Assembly: GCA_963663665.2 (NCBI GenBank) | Contig: CAXXKP010000009.1 | Location: 124,001 to 188,000 of the forward strand | DNA length: 64,000 nt | Direction: 5' to 3' | DNA from: SABI01 sp963663665 | GTDB taxonomy: Bacteria > Spirochaetota > Spirochaetia > Sphaerochaetales > Sphaerochaetaceae | Shown here: positions 42,905 through 50,579 of the stretch, piece by piece | Position numbering within the stretch: position 1 is the stretch's first letter | Layout: every line of letters starts with the position of its first letter | Translations under genes and position numbers: made by a program | The notes under the pieces: generated by a model | Told to the model about the DNA's origin: nothing | Databases searched by the model: none | What the model saw: only the letters and a program-made list of their open reading frames with translations

Positions 42905-44408
42905 GAACATTCTCCTTGTATTCACCTAACGCAGAACGCATTATTCTTTCACTATCTAATTCTGATTTATCAAACAATGCGGTCATCTCCCCTTCATGCA
43001 TTACCAGCACTTTATCACTCATTCCAAGAATCTCAGGCAACTCAGAAGAAACGAGGATAACACAAAGTCCAATTTTAGCAGCTTCAGCAACAAAATCATG
43101 AACTGCTGCCTTAGTAGCAACGTCTATACCTTTTGTAGGCTCATCTAAAATAAGAATCCTAGGATCAGATGCTATCCATTTTGCGAGAACAACTTTTTGT
43201 TGATTCCCTCCACTCAAAGTATCTGCATCTACATGATATCCTGCTGCTTTAATTTCCATTTTTTCACCGAATTCGACAGCTACTTTCATTTCATTTTTTT
43301 TATGAGTCCAGCCCTTCGAACAGATTGTATCCAGAATGGGAAGGGTTATATTGTCGCAGAGACTCATTTCTAAGATGACCCCTTGTTGTTGCCTATCCTC
43401 AGGAACCAAAGCTATTCTATTTGCCAAAGCATCTTGAGGGTGCTTTGGCTCAAATACAGAATTATCAAGATACATTGTCCCACCAGTTTTTTTATCAACT
43501 CCAAAGATGGTACGAACTACTTCGCTTCTACCCGCTCCGACCAGTCCAAAAAATCCCAAAATCTCCCCTTCATGGAGGGAGAATGAGATATTGTTAAAGG
43601 CCCCTAATTGACTAAGAGATTCAACTCGTAGAACTTCCTTACCAATCTTCGTCTCTCTTTGAGGGTACATATTATCAATCGACCGTCCAATCATCATCTT
43701 AACGATATCATCGGTTGTAACATCCTTAACATTCCCTTCACCGATATACTGTCCATCACGCATAACAGTAAAATAGTCGCAGATTTCAAAAATCTCTTCA
43801 AATTTATGGCTTATAAAAATGATAGCTTTTCCTTCTTTCTTGAGTTGGCGAACAATCCTATATAAATCACTTACTTCACGTGTTGTAAGAGCACTCGTAG
43901 GTTCATCCATTATTACTACTTTTGCGTTCAAGGATAGGGCTTTAGCAATCTCAACCATATGCCGTTGGGCAACACTAAGATTCTTCACGAGTGTTTCTGG
44001 CTTAATCGGAAGTTCGAGCTGTTTTAATAGTTTTGAAGTTTCTACCTTCATTGCCTTCCAGTCAATTTTCTTTGTTTTCTCATGCTGTAAATGGTGTCCC
44101 ATAAAAATGTTTTCCATTACTGATAGTTCTAAAAACATTGAAGCTTCTTGATGGATTGCAACAATACCCGCATGTTGGGCATCAATTGCGTTCTTGCACT
44201 GTAAAGGTTTCCCCTCCATCATTATCTCGCCACTGGTTGGGAAATATACCCCGGTAAGTATTTTTACGAGTGTAGATTTCCCTGCCCCGTTTTCCCCAAT
44301 CAAAGCATGTATTTGTCCACTTCTGATATTCAGATGAACATTGTCTAGTGCTTTGATACCAGGAAAAAATTTGGTGAGATTCCTTATTGTTACGATAGGT
44401 TCTGTCAC
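42897..44408 (-). CDS. rhaT: Rhamnose ABC importer ATPase, two fused domains (RhaT/RbsA-type)
   Basis: A 503-residue tandem ABC ATPase. Domain 1: Walker A GENGAGKST, LSVAQRHMVEIAKAL in signature position, Walker B VVIMDEPTSAL and H-loop ISHK. Domain 2: degenerate Walker A (GLVGAGRSEV), LSGGNQQKVVLAKW, and Walker B ILILDEPTKGIDVATKA. The start is GTG 44408 with AGGAG seven bases upstream; TTG at 44414 would be too close to it. It follows the binding-protein gene, separated by a hairpin. The sugar is inferred from the surrounding rhamnose genes. The symbol follows the Rhizobium ABC naming, not the E. coli symporter. Confidence 0.9.
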   Translation of the reverse strand: MTEPIVTIRNLTKFFPGIKALDNVHLNIRSGQIHALIGENGAGKSTLVKILTGVYFPTSGEIMMEGKPLQCKNAIDAQHAGIVAIHQEASMFLELSVMENIFMGHHLQHEKTKKIDWKAMKVETSKLLKQLELPIKPETLVKNLSVAQRHMVEIAKALSLNAKVVIMDEPTSALTTREVSDLYRIVRQLKKEGKAIIFISHKFEEIFEICDYFTVMRDGQYIGEGNVKDVTTDDIVKMMIGRSIDNMYPQRETKIGKEVLRVESLSQLGAFNNISFSLHEGEILGFFGLVGAGRSEVVRTIFGVDKKTGGTMYLDNSVFEPKHPQDALANRIALVPEDRQQQGVILEMSLCDNITLPILDTICSKGWTHKKNEMKVAVEFGEKMEIKAAGYHVDADTLSGGNQQKVVLAKWIASDPRILILDEPTKGIDVATKAAVHDFVAEAAKIGLCVILVSSELPEILGMSDKVLVMHEGEMTALFDKSELDSERIMRSALGEYKENVHG

Positions 44409-44484
44409 CCTCAATCTCCTTTATCGTGTATACATCATGTTACTACTGTATCAGGCCCCCAGTAATGAGAGACTGACATAGTAA

Positions 44485-44507
44485 GCCGACACAATACATG
44501 TGTCGGC
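44485..44507 (-). other. Strong intercistronic hairpin between rhaS-type and ATPase genes
   Basis: Perfect nine-base arms GCCGACACA / TGTGTCGGC around a five-base loop, about 20 bases past the binding-protein stop. No T-run follows on the minus strand. It has the same position as the hairpin in the BMP operon (6424-6447) and probably protects the upstream mRNA. Confidence 0.7.
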
Positions 44508-44527
44508 AATCCACAATATTTGTGGTT

Positions 44528-45538
44528 CTAGAAAATTTCTGCGTACTTAGCAATATTATCTTTATTGAATACAAATGGAGTTCCCATAACTGCAACGCCT
44601 TTGTCTTCAACAAGAACTTTGCCCATTCTACCAGCGTCGAATGAGGTTCCCACTTTACCAGCACTCTTACCTGTGATTAAAGCTTCAAGAATATATGTTG
44701 AAGTATAGCCTAGGTCGATTGGATTCCAAAGAGCCATTTGACCTACTGTACCATCTAGAATGTAACCTTTCATTTCTGAAGGAAGTCCAAGACCGGTTAC
44801 TTCTACTACACCAGATTTTCCTTCATCTTTTACAGCTTGAGCTGTTGCAAGAAGACCAACTGTGGTAGGACAGATAATTGCTTTGAGGTTAGGGTATTTG
44901 TTCATTAAAGCTACTGCTTCACGATAGCTCTTATCTGGAGCATCATCACCATAAACGACTTCAACTAATTTCATATCTTTGTAATCAGCTTCTTTGATCT
45001 CTTCTTTCATCCAGTTAATCCATGAGTTCTGGTTGGTTGCTTGAGCAGAGGCAGAAAGAACAGCTACATCGCCTTTGTACTCTGCCAACTCTGCAGCAAG
45101 TTGTACTTGTTGACGACCAATGAGCTCAGCCTTGGAAGGAACGAGGTCGACGGTTCTTCCGCCTTCATTAATTCCTGAGTCAAAACTGATAACTTTGATG
45201 CCAGCTGCCATTGCTTTCTTAGTTACTGGAATAAGAGCATCAGCATCGTTTGCTGAGATAGCAATACCATCAACTTTTTGGGCTATTAATGTTTCAATGA
45301 TTTCAATTTGGCCTTCTGCGGTTGTTTGAACTGGTCCCATGTACGTGGTTGTTACATTACCAAGTTCAGCAGCTGCTTGCTTGCTACCTTCAAAACATGC
45401 ATCAAAGAATCCGTTTCCCATACTCTTTACGAGAATGACGACTTCATAAGAATCTTTTGAAACCTCTTTAGCACCTTGTGCAAATATTGCTGTACTAGCA
45501 ATAAGAGCGATGAGTAATACAACGATTACTTTTTTCAT
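44528..45538 (-). CDS. rhaS: Rhamnose ABC importer substrate-binding protein (RhaS-type)
   Basis: A 336-residue periplasmic binding protein of the ribose-binding (Peripla_BP_4) family. The signal peptide is 1 to about 20 (core VIVVLLIALIASTAIFA), followed by QGAKEV. Features: VILVKSMGNGFFDACFEGSK, AISANDADALIPVTKKAMAAG, VISFDSGINEGGRTVDLVPS and ATNQNSWINWMKEEI, all typical of RhaS-like proteins. The start has AAAGGAG upstream. It lies 66 bases after the aldolase gene and precedes the importer ATPase. The name follows Rhizobium usage, where RhaS is the binding protein. Confidence 0.92.
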   Translation of the reverse strand: MKKVIVVLLIALIASTAIFAQGAKEVSKDSYEVVILVKSMGNGFFDACFEGSKQAAAELGNVTTTYMGPVQTTAEGQIEIIETLIAQKVDGIAISANDADALIPVTKKAMAAGIKVISFDSGINEGGRTVDLVPSKAELIGRQQVQLAAELAEYKGDVAVLSASAQATNQNSWINWMKEEIKEADYKDMKLVEVVYGDDAPDKSYREAVALMNKYPNLKAIICPTTVGLLATAQAVKDEGKSGVVEVTGLGLPSEMKGYILDGTVGQMALWNPIDLGYTSTYILEALITGKSAGKVGTSFDAGRMGKVLVEDKGVAVMGTPFVFNKDNIAKYAEIF

Positions 45539-45604
45539 ACATAACTCCTTTCTACGGATTTCCCGTTTACTATTTCTTCAACAAACTATACGTTCGTTGA
45601 TTAA

Positions 45605-46717
45605 TTAACTATTAACTTTCGCCCTATAATGCTCTACTTCCCAATCTCTAATGAAATTGATGTACTCATCTTCCATAAACCGAGGTCCACCAAAACTTTC
45701 TGTAAACACGGCGACTTTTATTGTATCTATAAAGAGTGTTCTTGCACTCTCATTCAAACAGTAGATACCAAATTTCTGTATAGCAATTACTTTTGGAGAA
45801 ACTTTATTTTTTGATCTATATTCTTCTAAAGCTTTTTGGAGAGAAGAAAGTGCATCTTTACTTTTATAGGACTCTTCACTTACCCAAAGTGGTGCTAATG
45901 AGCTATACACAATGTGGTCTGGTGTGTACGAACTACTAATTGCATAAAAACTTTTTTCATTTTCAAGATATGAAACAATTTCATGATTGATAAGAAACAG
46001 CCAATCTGTCGTAGAATTAGTTGCCTCTTTTATCATGGATTGAACTTTGCTTACTTGATTCTCCTTCACTTTGACTTGAGCAAAATTTGGTTTTCTAATG
46101 AGTGAATGCTCTAATGTCTTCATGATATGGGTATAAATCTCGTCAATTCCATGTGCACTATCACTACCTACAAACACCCCATGGTTCTGGAGAAATATAA
46201 TAGAAGGACTATGATTATATTCTTTCATGTATCCACTCATAGCATCTCTCACAGTTTTAGCTAAAATAAACCCAGGATTTACAATTCCAATCCATAGTGC
46301 ATCTGGGAAGATATGCTTCATCCCATCTTTGCCACTCACTGAACAGGTGAGACCATTAACAAGAGCCGGGTGAAGATGCACAATATAACGAAAAGGAATA
46401 AGAGAATGGAGAAGTGCTTCAACACTTGGTCGAAGGGTTTCCCCTTTTACTCTCGAATCCATAAGATCTTGCAACACTTCTTTCTCTCGTAGTTTTTCAT
46501 CAAGCGAGTAATCCTTACTCCACATTGCTCCTAATTTCTCTAGATCCATTTTTACAAAACCTGATTCACTAATGGTAGCAAGGGCATGACCGGAGGCTTT
46601 TACATACATCACAGAGCCATCTTTCACAGAGGTATTACCTCCCCCTTTCACAACATAGCGTTCATCGGAGCCATATGTATTCGATAATTTAATAAGTTCA
46701 CTCATTATTTGTGTCAT
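45605..46717 (-). CDS. Class II aldolase, rhamnulose-1-phosphate aldolase of the RhaE/YuxG type, single-domain
   Basis: A 370-residue class II (zinc) aldolase. Features: RYVVKGGGNTSVKDGSVMYVKASG (substrate loop), LRPSVEALLHSLIPFRYIVHLHPALVNGL (zinc-binding His-Leu-His), and the later FLQNHGVFVG with another ligand His. This resembles the aldolase half of bifunctional rhamnulose-1-phosphate aldolase/alcohol dehydrogenases, but the SDR dehydrogenase half is absent; the protein ends after the aldolase region plus about 90 residues. It overlaps the rhaA stop by four bases (ATGA). It should split L-rhamnulose 1-phosphate into DHAP and L-lactaldehyde. Confidence 0.85.
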   Translation of the reverse strand: MTQIMSELIKLSNTYGSDERYVVKGGGNTSVKDGSVMYVKASGHALATISESGFVKMDLEKLGAMWSKDYSLDEKLREKEVLQDLMDSRVKGETLRPSVEALLHSLIPFRYIVHLHPALVNGLTCSVSGKDGMKHIFPDALWIGIVNPGFILAKTVRDAMSGYMKEYNHSPSIIFLQNHGVFVGSDSAHGIDEIYTHIMKTLEHSLIRKPNFAQVKVKENQVSKVQSMIKEATNSTTDWLFLINHEIVSYLENEKSFYAISSSYTPDHIVYSSLAPLWVSEESYKSKDALSSLQKALEEYRSKNKVSPKVIAIQKFGIYCLNESARTLFIDTIKVAVFTESFGGPRFMEDEYINFIRDWEVEHYRAKVNS

Positions 46718-47970
46718 TTTGTGCCTCTTTTATGCAATTCGCTCTTTTCATATTCGCTTATGGTATTAATTAAAGCAAAATCATCTTCTCTAGAATTTCG
46801 AGCAAGGAACTCATTATACACAGCTGCAAATGGGAGTGTGCTCAGGGCTTCAAAAGTTGCTAATTTCTCAAATCCCTTTCCGTTTTTCTCTAATTCTCTT
46901 AACCTTTCAAATGGTTCTAATAAAGCGAGAAGCAAAGCTTTTTGAAGGGATCTGATTCCTATTACATATGCACCAATTCGGTTAATTGATGCATCGAAGA
47001 AATCAAGACCGAGATGAACCTTATGCAAACAACCACTTCGTACTAACTCTCTTGCGACCTCTTTCACTTTGTCATTAAAAATAACAACATGGTCACTATC
47101 CCAATGAATTGGGCGAGAGATATGAAGAAGAATCTCATCATCAAATAGCAACAGTGAACTCAATTTATCTGAGACATCTTCTTCGATATGGAAGTGTCCC
47201 ATATCGATACAGATCATTTTATTGTTTCGAGCTGCATAGTTCATGTAAAATTCATGAGACCCAACAACAAAAGATTCGCTTCCAATCCCAAAAAGCTTTG
47301 TTTCAACAGCATCTCTCATATACTCCTTGGAGTATTCTTTCTCGAAAATTTCATCTAATGAATCTTTTAGGATTCTTCGATATCCGATCTTATCGAAAGT
47401 AAGATCTTTAGCACCATCAGGTATCCACGTATTTAGGACACAGACACTTCCTAACTCTTTTCCAATATATGCAGCAATCTCCCTTGTTTTCTTTGCATGT
47501 CTAATCCAAAATGCTCGTATTTCAGGATCCTTACTAGAAAGGGTGTATCCATCATCAGCTTTTGGGTGAGAGAAATAGGTGCCATTAAAATCAATGCCGA
47601 GATTGTGTTTTTTAGCCCAATTAATCCACACATCAAAATGTTTTGGTTCGATTTCATCTCTGTCAACTTTCATATCCCCAAAGTCGCCATAGGAGGCATG
47701 AAGATTGAGTCGATGTGTTCCAGGGACAAGGGTAAGCACTTTTTCCAGATCACGTTGTACTTCTACAATACTTCTTGCTTTACCGGGATAGTTGCCTGTG
47801 ACTTGGATTCCGCCGCCACCAAGGACTGCATCAGGGCTCTCAAACCCTCCAACGTCATCTGCTTGCCAGCAATGAATACTAATTGATAAATCTGAGAGAG
47901 TTGAAAGTGCTTTTTCAGTATCGACACCTACTGTTTTATATGCTTTTGATGCATTCTCATATTGACTCAT
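46714..47970 (-). CDS. rhaA: L-rhamnose isomerase
   Basis: A 418-residue TIM-barrel metalloenzyme converting L-rhamnose to L-rhamnulose. Typical blocks: ISIHCWQADDVGGFE, GGGGIQVTGNYPGKA, HRLNLHASYGDF, LGIDFNGTYFSHPKADDGYTL-like region (LGIDFNGTYFSHP), CVLNTWIPDGAKDL, CIDMGHFHIEED and HISRPIHWDSDHVV with metal-binding Asp and His residues. The length matches the Bacillus/Clostridium type. The start ATG 47970 has AAGGAGATG upstream; the longer form from 48018 crosses the promoter region. It is first in the rhaA-aldolase-rhaS-rhaT-rhaP-rhaQ-rhaM order. Confidence 0.96.
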   Translation of the reverse strand: MSQYENASKAYKTVGVDTEKALSTLSDLSISIHCWQADDVGGFESPDAVLGGGGIQVTGNYPGKARSIVEVQRDLEKVLTLVPGTHRLNLHASYGDFGDMKVDRDEIEPKHFDVWINWAKKHNLGIDFNGTYFSHPKADDGYTLSSKDPEIRAFWIRHAKKTREIAAYIGKELGSVCVLNTWIPDGAKDLTFDKIGYRRILKDSLDEIFEKEYSKEYMRDAVETKLFGIGSESFVVGSHEFYMNYAARNNKMICIDMGHFHIEEDVSDKLSSLLLFDDEILLHISRPIHWDSDHVVIFNDKVKEVARELVRSGCLHKVHLGLDFFDASINRIGAYVIGIRSLQKALLLALLEPFERLRELEKNGKGFEKLATFEALSTLPFAAVYNEFLARNSREDDFALINTISEYEKSELHKRGTK

Positions 47971-48029
47971 AACATCTCCTTGTTGTGTTGAATTTATCGT
48001 ATACATAGAATAGTACATGAGGTTTTTTC

Positions 48030-48066
48030 ATTGTGCCTTGACTAATTATTCATATTTTAGCACAAT
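48030..48066. promoter_or_regulatory. rhaA/rhaR divergent control region: inverted repeat and rhaR promoter
   Basis: ATTGTGC (48030-48036) and GCACAAT (48060-48066) form an inverted repeat with 23 bases between them, like the paired half-sites of RhaR-type regulators. Plus-strand TTGACT (48038-48043) and CACAAT (48061-48066), 17 bases apart, could be the rhaR promoter, overlapping the repeat. The resulting leader would be only a few bases. Confidence 0.55.
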
Positions 48067-48076
48067 ATGTTCAATT

Positions 48077-48958
48077 ATGAATCTTAAGCTCCTTTCTTCA
48101 GATTTTTTCTACTCGCCTCAATTTGCTCTTAAGGTTTTAGAAAGAGACCCAGAAATTCCATACCCTCTCCACTCTCATGACTTTTATGAACTTGTCATAA
48201 TTGTAAGTGGGAAAGGAGATCATATTACAAGTAGTAATACCTTTTCACTTTACCCAGGCAACGTCTTTGTAATTTCACCTGGCCTGGAGCATGGGTATCA
48301 AAATGTGGAGAATCTCCATTTATATAACATCTTGTTCACATCCAAAATCTTTATTGAGGCTTTCCCTGATTTGCGAAGTATGCCTGGATACCATGCTTTG
48401 ATGACAATTGAACCCAATTATAGAAATGATCAACTCATCCAATATTTTATGCAACTTACCCCATCTCAGATGGGAATTATCATGCCAATTGTAGAAAATA
48501 TGCAAAAAGAGGCAGATTCAATAGATAGTGATGATGGATCAAAATCAATTGCAATGTCTCTTATGGTACAATTACTTGTTATCCTGTTCCGTTTCTATTC
48601 ATCGAATCCTCGAAAGGATAATAACACTATCCTTCGTATTGCTGATGCTATTAGTTATCTTGAAGCACATTCTGACCGAAGTATCACAATTAAGGAGCTC
48701 ATTGAGATTACAAATATGTCAGTGAGTACCTTAAATAGGCATTTCCAGAATGCAACAGGTCTATCTCCAATTGAATACCACATTCAACTGAGAATTGAAA
48801 AAGCGACAAGATACATACGAAGTACAGATTTAACAATGAATGAAATTAGTGAGGTAACTGGTTTTAGTGATGCGAACTATTTCAGCCGGCAATTTAGAAA
48901 AGTGATGGGAATGAGCCCTAGAGAATATAAGAAAAACAAATCATATTGGTATCAATAG
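48077..48958 (+). CDS. AraC-family regulator of rhamnose genes (RhaR-like)
   Basis: A 293-residue activator. Residues about 20-110 are a cupin sugar-sensing domain (PYPLHSHDFYELVIIVSGKG, then LYPGNVFVISPGLEHGY). The C-terminal 100 residues contain two HTH motifs (ITIKELIEITNMSVSTLNRHF; MNEISEVTGFSDANYFSRQF, then RKVMGMSPREY). It is divergent from rhaA, so L-rhamnose sensing is likely. I chose ATG 48077 because it fits RhaR/RhaS N-termini; there is no ribosome site and the predicted promoter leaves almost no leader, so it may be leaderless. An ATG at 48017 would lengthen it by 20 residues without homology. Confidence 0.88.
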   Translation: MNLKLLSSDFFYSPQFALKVLERDPEIPYPLHSHDFYELVIIVSGKGDHITSSNTFSLYPGNVFVISPGLEHGYQNVENLHLYNILFTSKIFIEAFPDLRSMPGYHALMTIEPNYRNDQLIQYFMQLTPSQMGIIMPIVENMQKEADSIDSDDGSKSIAMSLMVQLLVILFRFYSSNPRKDNNTILRIADAISYLEAHSDRSITIKELIEITNMSVSTLNRHFQNATGLSPIEYHIQLRIEKATRYIRSTDLTMNEISEVTGFSDANYFSRQFRKVMGMSPREYKKNKSYWYQ

Positions 48959-48978
48959 GTATAAAAAAGAGGATGAAT

Positions 48979-50280
48979 ATGTGCAAGAGAACTCCTTCCT
49001 TACAAGGAATTACTAAGACAATTGAATGCATCACTAGATTCGAAGAAATCTATGGCACTTCATTAGAACTCGAGAAGCAGCAAGACAGATATGAAGCACT
49101 CATCAAATCTCACTACGAATCGTATGAGAAATACGACTTCTTAGAGACTCATATATTCAGTACAGCAGGTCGCACTGAGTTAGGAGGAAACCATACTGAC
49201 CATAACTTAGGAAAGGTAATTGCAGCTTCCATAGACCTCGATACCATAGCAGTTGCTTCTTCTATACAAGAGAGTAAAGTTATCCTAATCTCGCCCGGTT
49301 TTAGTGATGTTGTTGTTGATATTTCAAATCTAGATGTAGTTGATAGTGAGAAAAACACAACCGATTCTTTAGTCAGAGGAATAGCACATGCCTTTAAAGA
49401 GAGAGATTTACAAATTGGTGGCCTTATTATTCACACCACTACGAATGTCCTTAAAGGATCAGGACTCTCATCATCTGCTGCAATCGAAGTTCTCATTGCC
49501 ACAATATTTAATAGCATGTTCAACGCTGATGCTTTAGATCCGGTTGAGTTAGCTATCATAGGTCAGTACGCTGAAAATGTATATTTTGGGAAACCTTCTG
49601 GACTCATGGATCAAATTGCCTGCTCAGTTGGTAATGTTGTAAAAATCGACTTTATGAATCCAAAAAAACCGATTGTGACTTCCATTCCATTCGATTTTAA
49701 AAAGAGTGGTTATCAGTTGATGATTATTGATACGAAAGGAGACCACGCTGATTTAGGTGAAGATTACGCAGCAATCCCACATGAGATGAAAATGGTAGCA
49801 TCTTTCTTCGGGAAAAGTGTATTACGAGAAGTATCACTCGAGGAATTCATCTCATCAATCCAAGCAATCAAAGCAACAATGAACAATGATAGGGCAATCC
49901 TGAGAGCATACCATTATCTCCTTGAGAATGAGAGGGTCGATAACATGCATAAGGCATTGTTAGACAATGATATAGCTCTCTATTTAGAACTAGTGAAGGC
50001 ATCTGGTGCATCATCTCTCCACTTTCTTCAAAATATCTACACACCACACCACCCTCTTGTACAACCAATAAGTATTGCTCTTATGATGTGTGAGCAGCTT
50101 CTTGGCTCAGATGGAGCTGCTCGAATACATGGTGGTGGATTTGCGGGAACGGTTCAAGTATATGTTCCGGTATCACTCGTCTCTCAGTTTGTGAATAAAA
50201 TTCAGCAAGTCTTTGGCCCTAGTAGTGTAACTCCTCTCACTATTAGAAAGGTTAGTACTACACGTGTTGATATTTTTTAG
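48979..50280 (+). CDS. GHMP kinase, galactokinase-like
   Basis: A 433-residue cytoplasmic sugar kinase. The galactokinase signature appears as GRTELGGNHTDHNLGKV (about residues 59-75), the GHMP ATP loop as VLKGSGLSSSAAIEVLI, and the C-terminal motif as RIHGGGFAGTVQVYVP. The catalytic Asp is in SGLMDQIACSVG. The GGNHTDH form marks a divergent subgroup of galactokinases. It lies 20 bases after the AraC gene on the same strand, likely one transcript, and no FGGY rhamnulokinase is present in the locus. The start ATG 48979 has GAGG six bases upstream. Its natural sugar is uncertain. Confidence 0.85.
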   Translation: MCKRTPSLQGITKTIECITRFEEIYGTSLELEKQQDRYEALIKSHYESYEKYDFLETHIFSTAGRTELGGNHTDHNLGKVIAASIDLDTIAVASSIQESKVILISPGFSDVVVDISNLDVVDSEKNTTDSLVRGIAHAFKERDLQIGGLIIHTTTNVLKGSGLSSSAAIEVLIATIFNSMFNADALDPVELAIIGQYAENVYFGKPSGLMDQIACSVGNVVKIDFMNPKKPIVTSIPFDFKKSGYQLMIIDTKGDHADLGEDYAAIPHEMKMVASFFGKSVLREVSLEEFISSIQAIKATMNNDRAILRAYHYLLENERVDNMHKALLDNDIALYLELVKASGASSLHFLQNIYTPHHPLVQPISIALMMCEQLLGSDGAARIHGGGFAGTVQVYVPVSLVSQFVNKIQQVFGPSSVTPLTIRKVSTTRVDIF

Positions 50281-50296
50281 AGAACAATCCTTTCCA

Positions 50297-50563
50297 TTAT
50301 GAACTTATCTTATCAACAATTGAGAGGATCTCTTTCATTTTTTGATCGATATCTTTATCTTGTTCGAAAGACTCTCTCACACAGCTCGTTAGATGAGCAT
50401 GAAGAACATTCGTATTAGTTTTCTTCAGTATTGCAATAGTCGCAAGAAGTTGATGGGAGATATCTACGCAGTAGCGATCTTCATCCACCATTCTCATAAT
50501 TCCCTCAATCTGCCCTTTTGCTGTCTTAAGAGCTGTGAGCACCATAGTATGATCTGCTTTCAT
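50297..50563 (-). CDS. csoR: Copper-sensing repressor CsoR
   Basis: An 88-residue all-helical repressor of the CsoR/RcnR family. The Cu(I) ligands fit the Cys-His-Cys pattern: Cys in DRYCVDISHQL, and His and Cys in AHLTSCVRE (His-x3-Cys). The N-terminal ALKTAKGQIEGIMRMVDED is the DNA-contacting helix. It is 16 bases downstream of copA, so the two are coexpressed, and a CsoR-type operator lies in front of copA. When copper binds, the protein should leave the operator and allow CopA synthesis. The start has AAGGAA upstream. Confidence 0.93.
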   Translation of the reverse strand: MKADHTMVLTALKTAKGQIEGIMRMVDEDRYCVDISHQLLATIAILKKTNTNVLHAHLTSCVRESFEQDKDIDQKMKEILSIVDKISS

Positions 50564-50579
50564 GTTAGTGTAATTCCTT

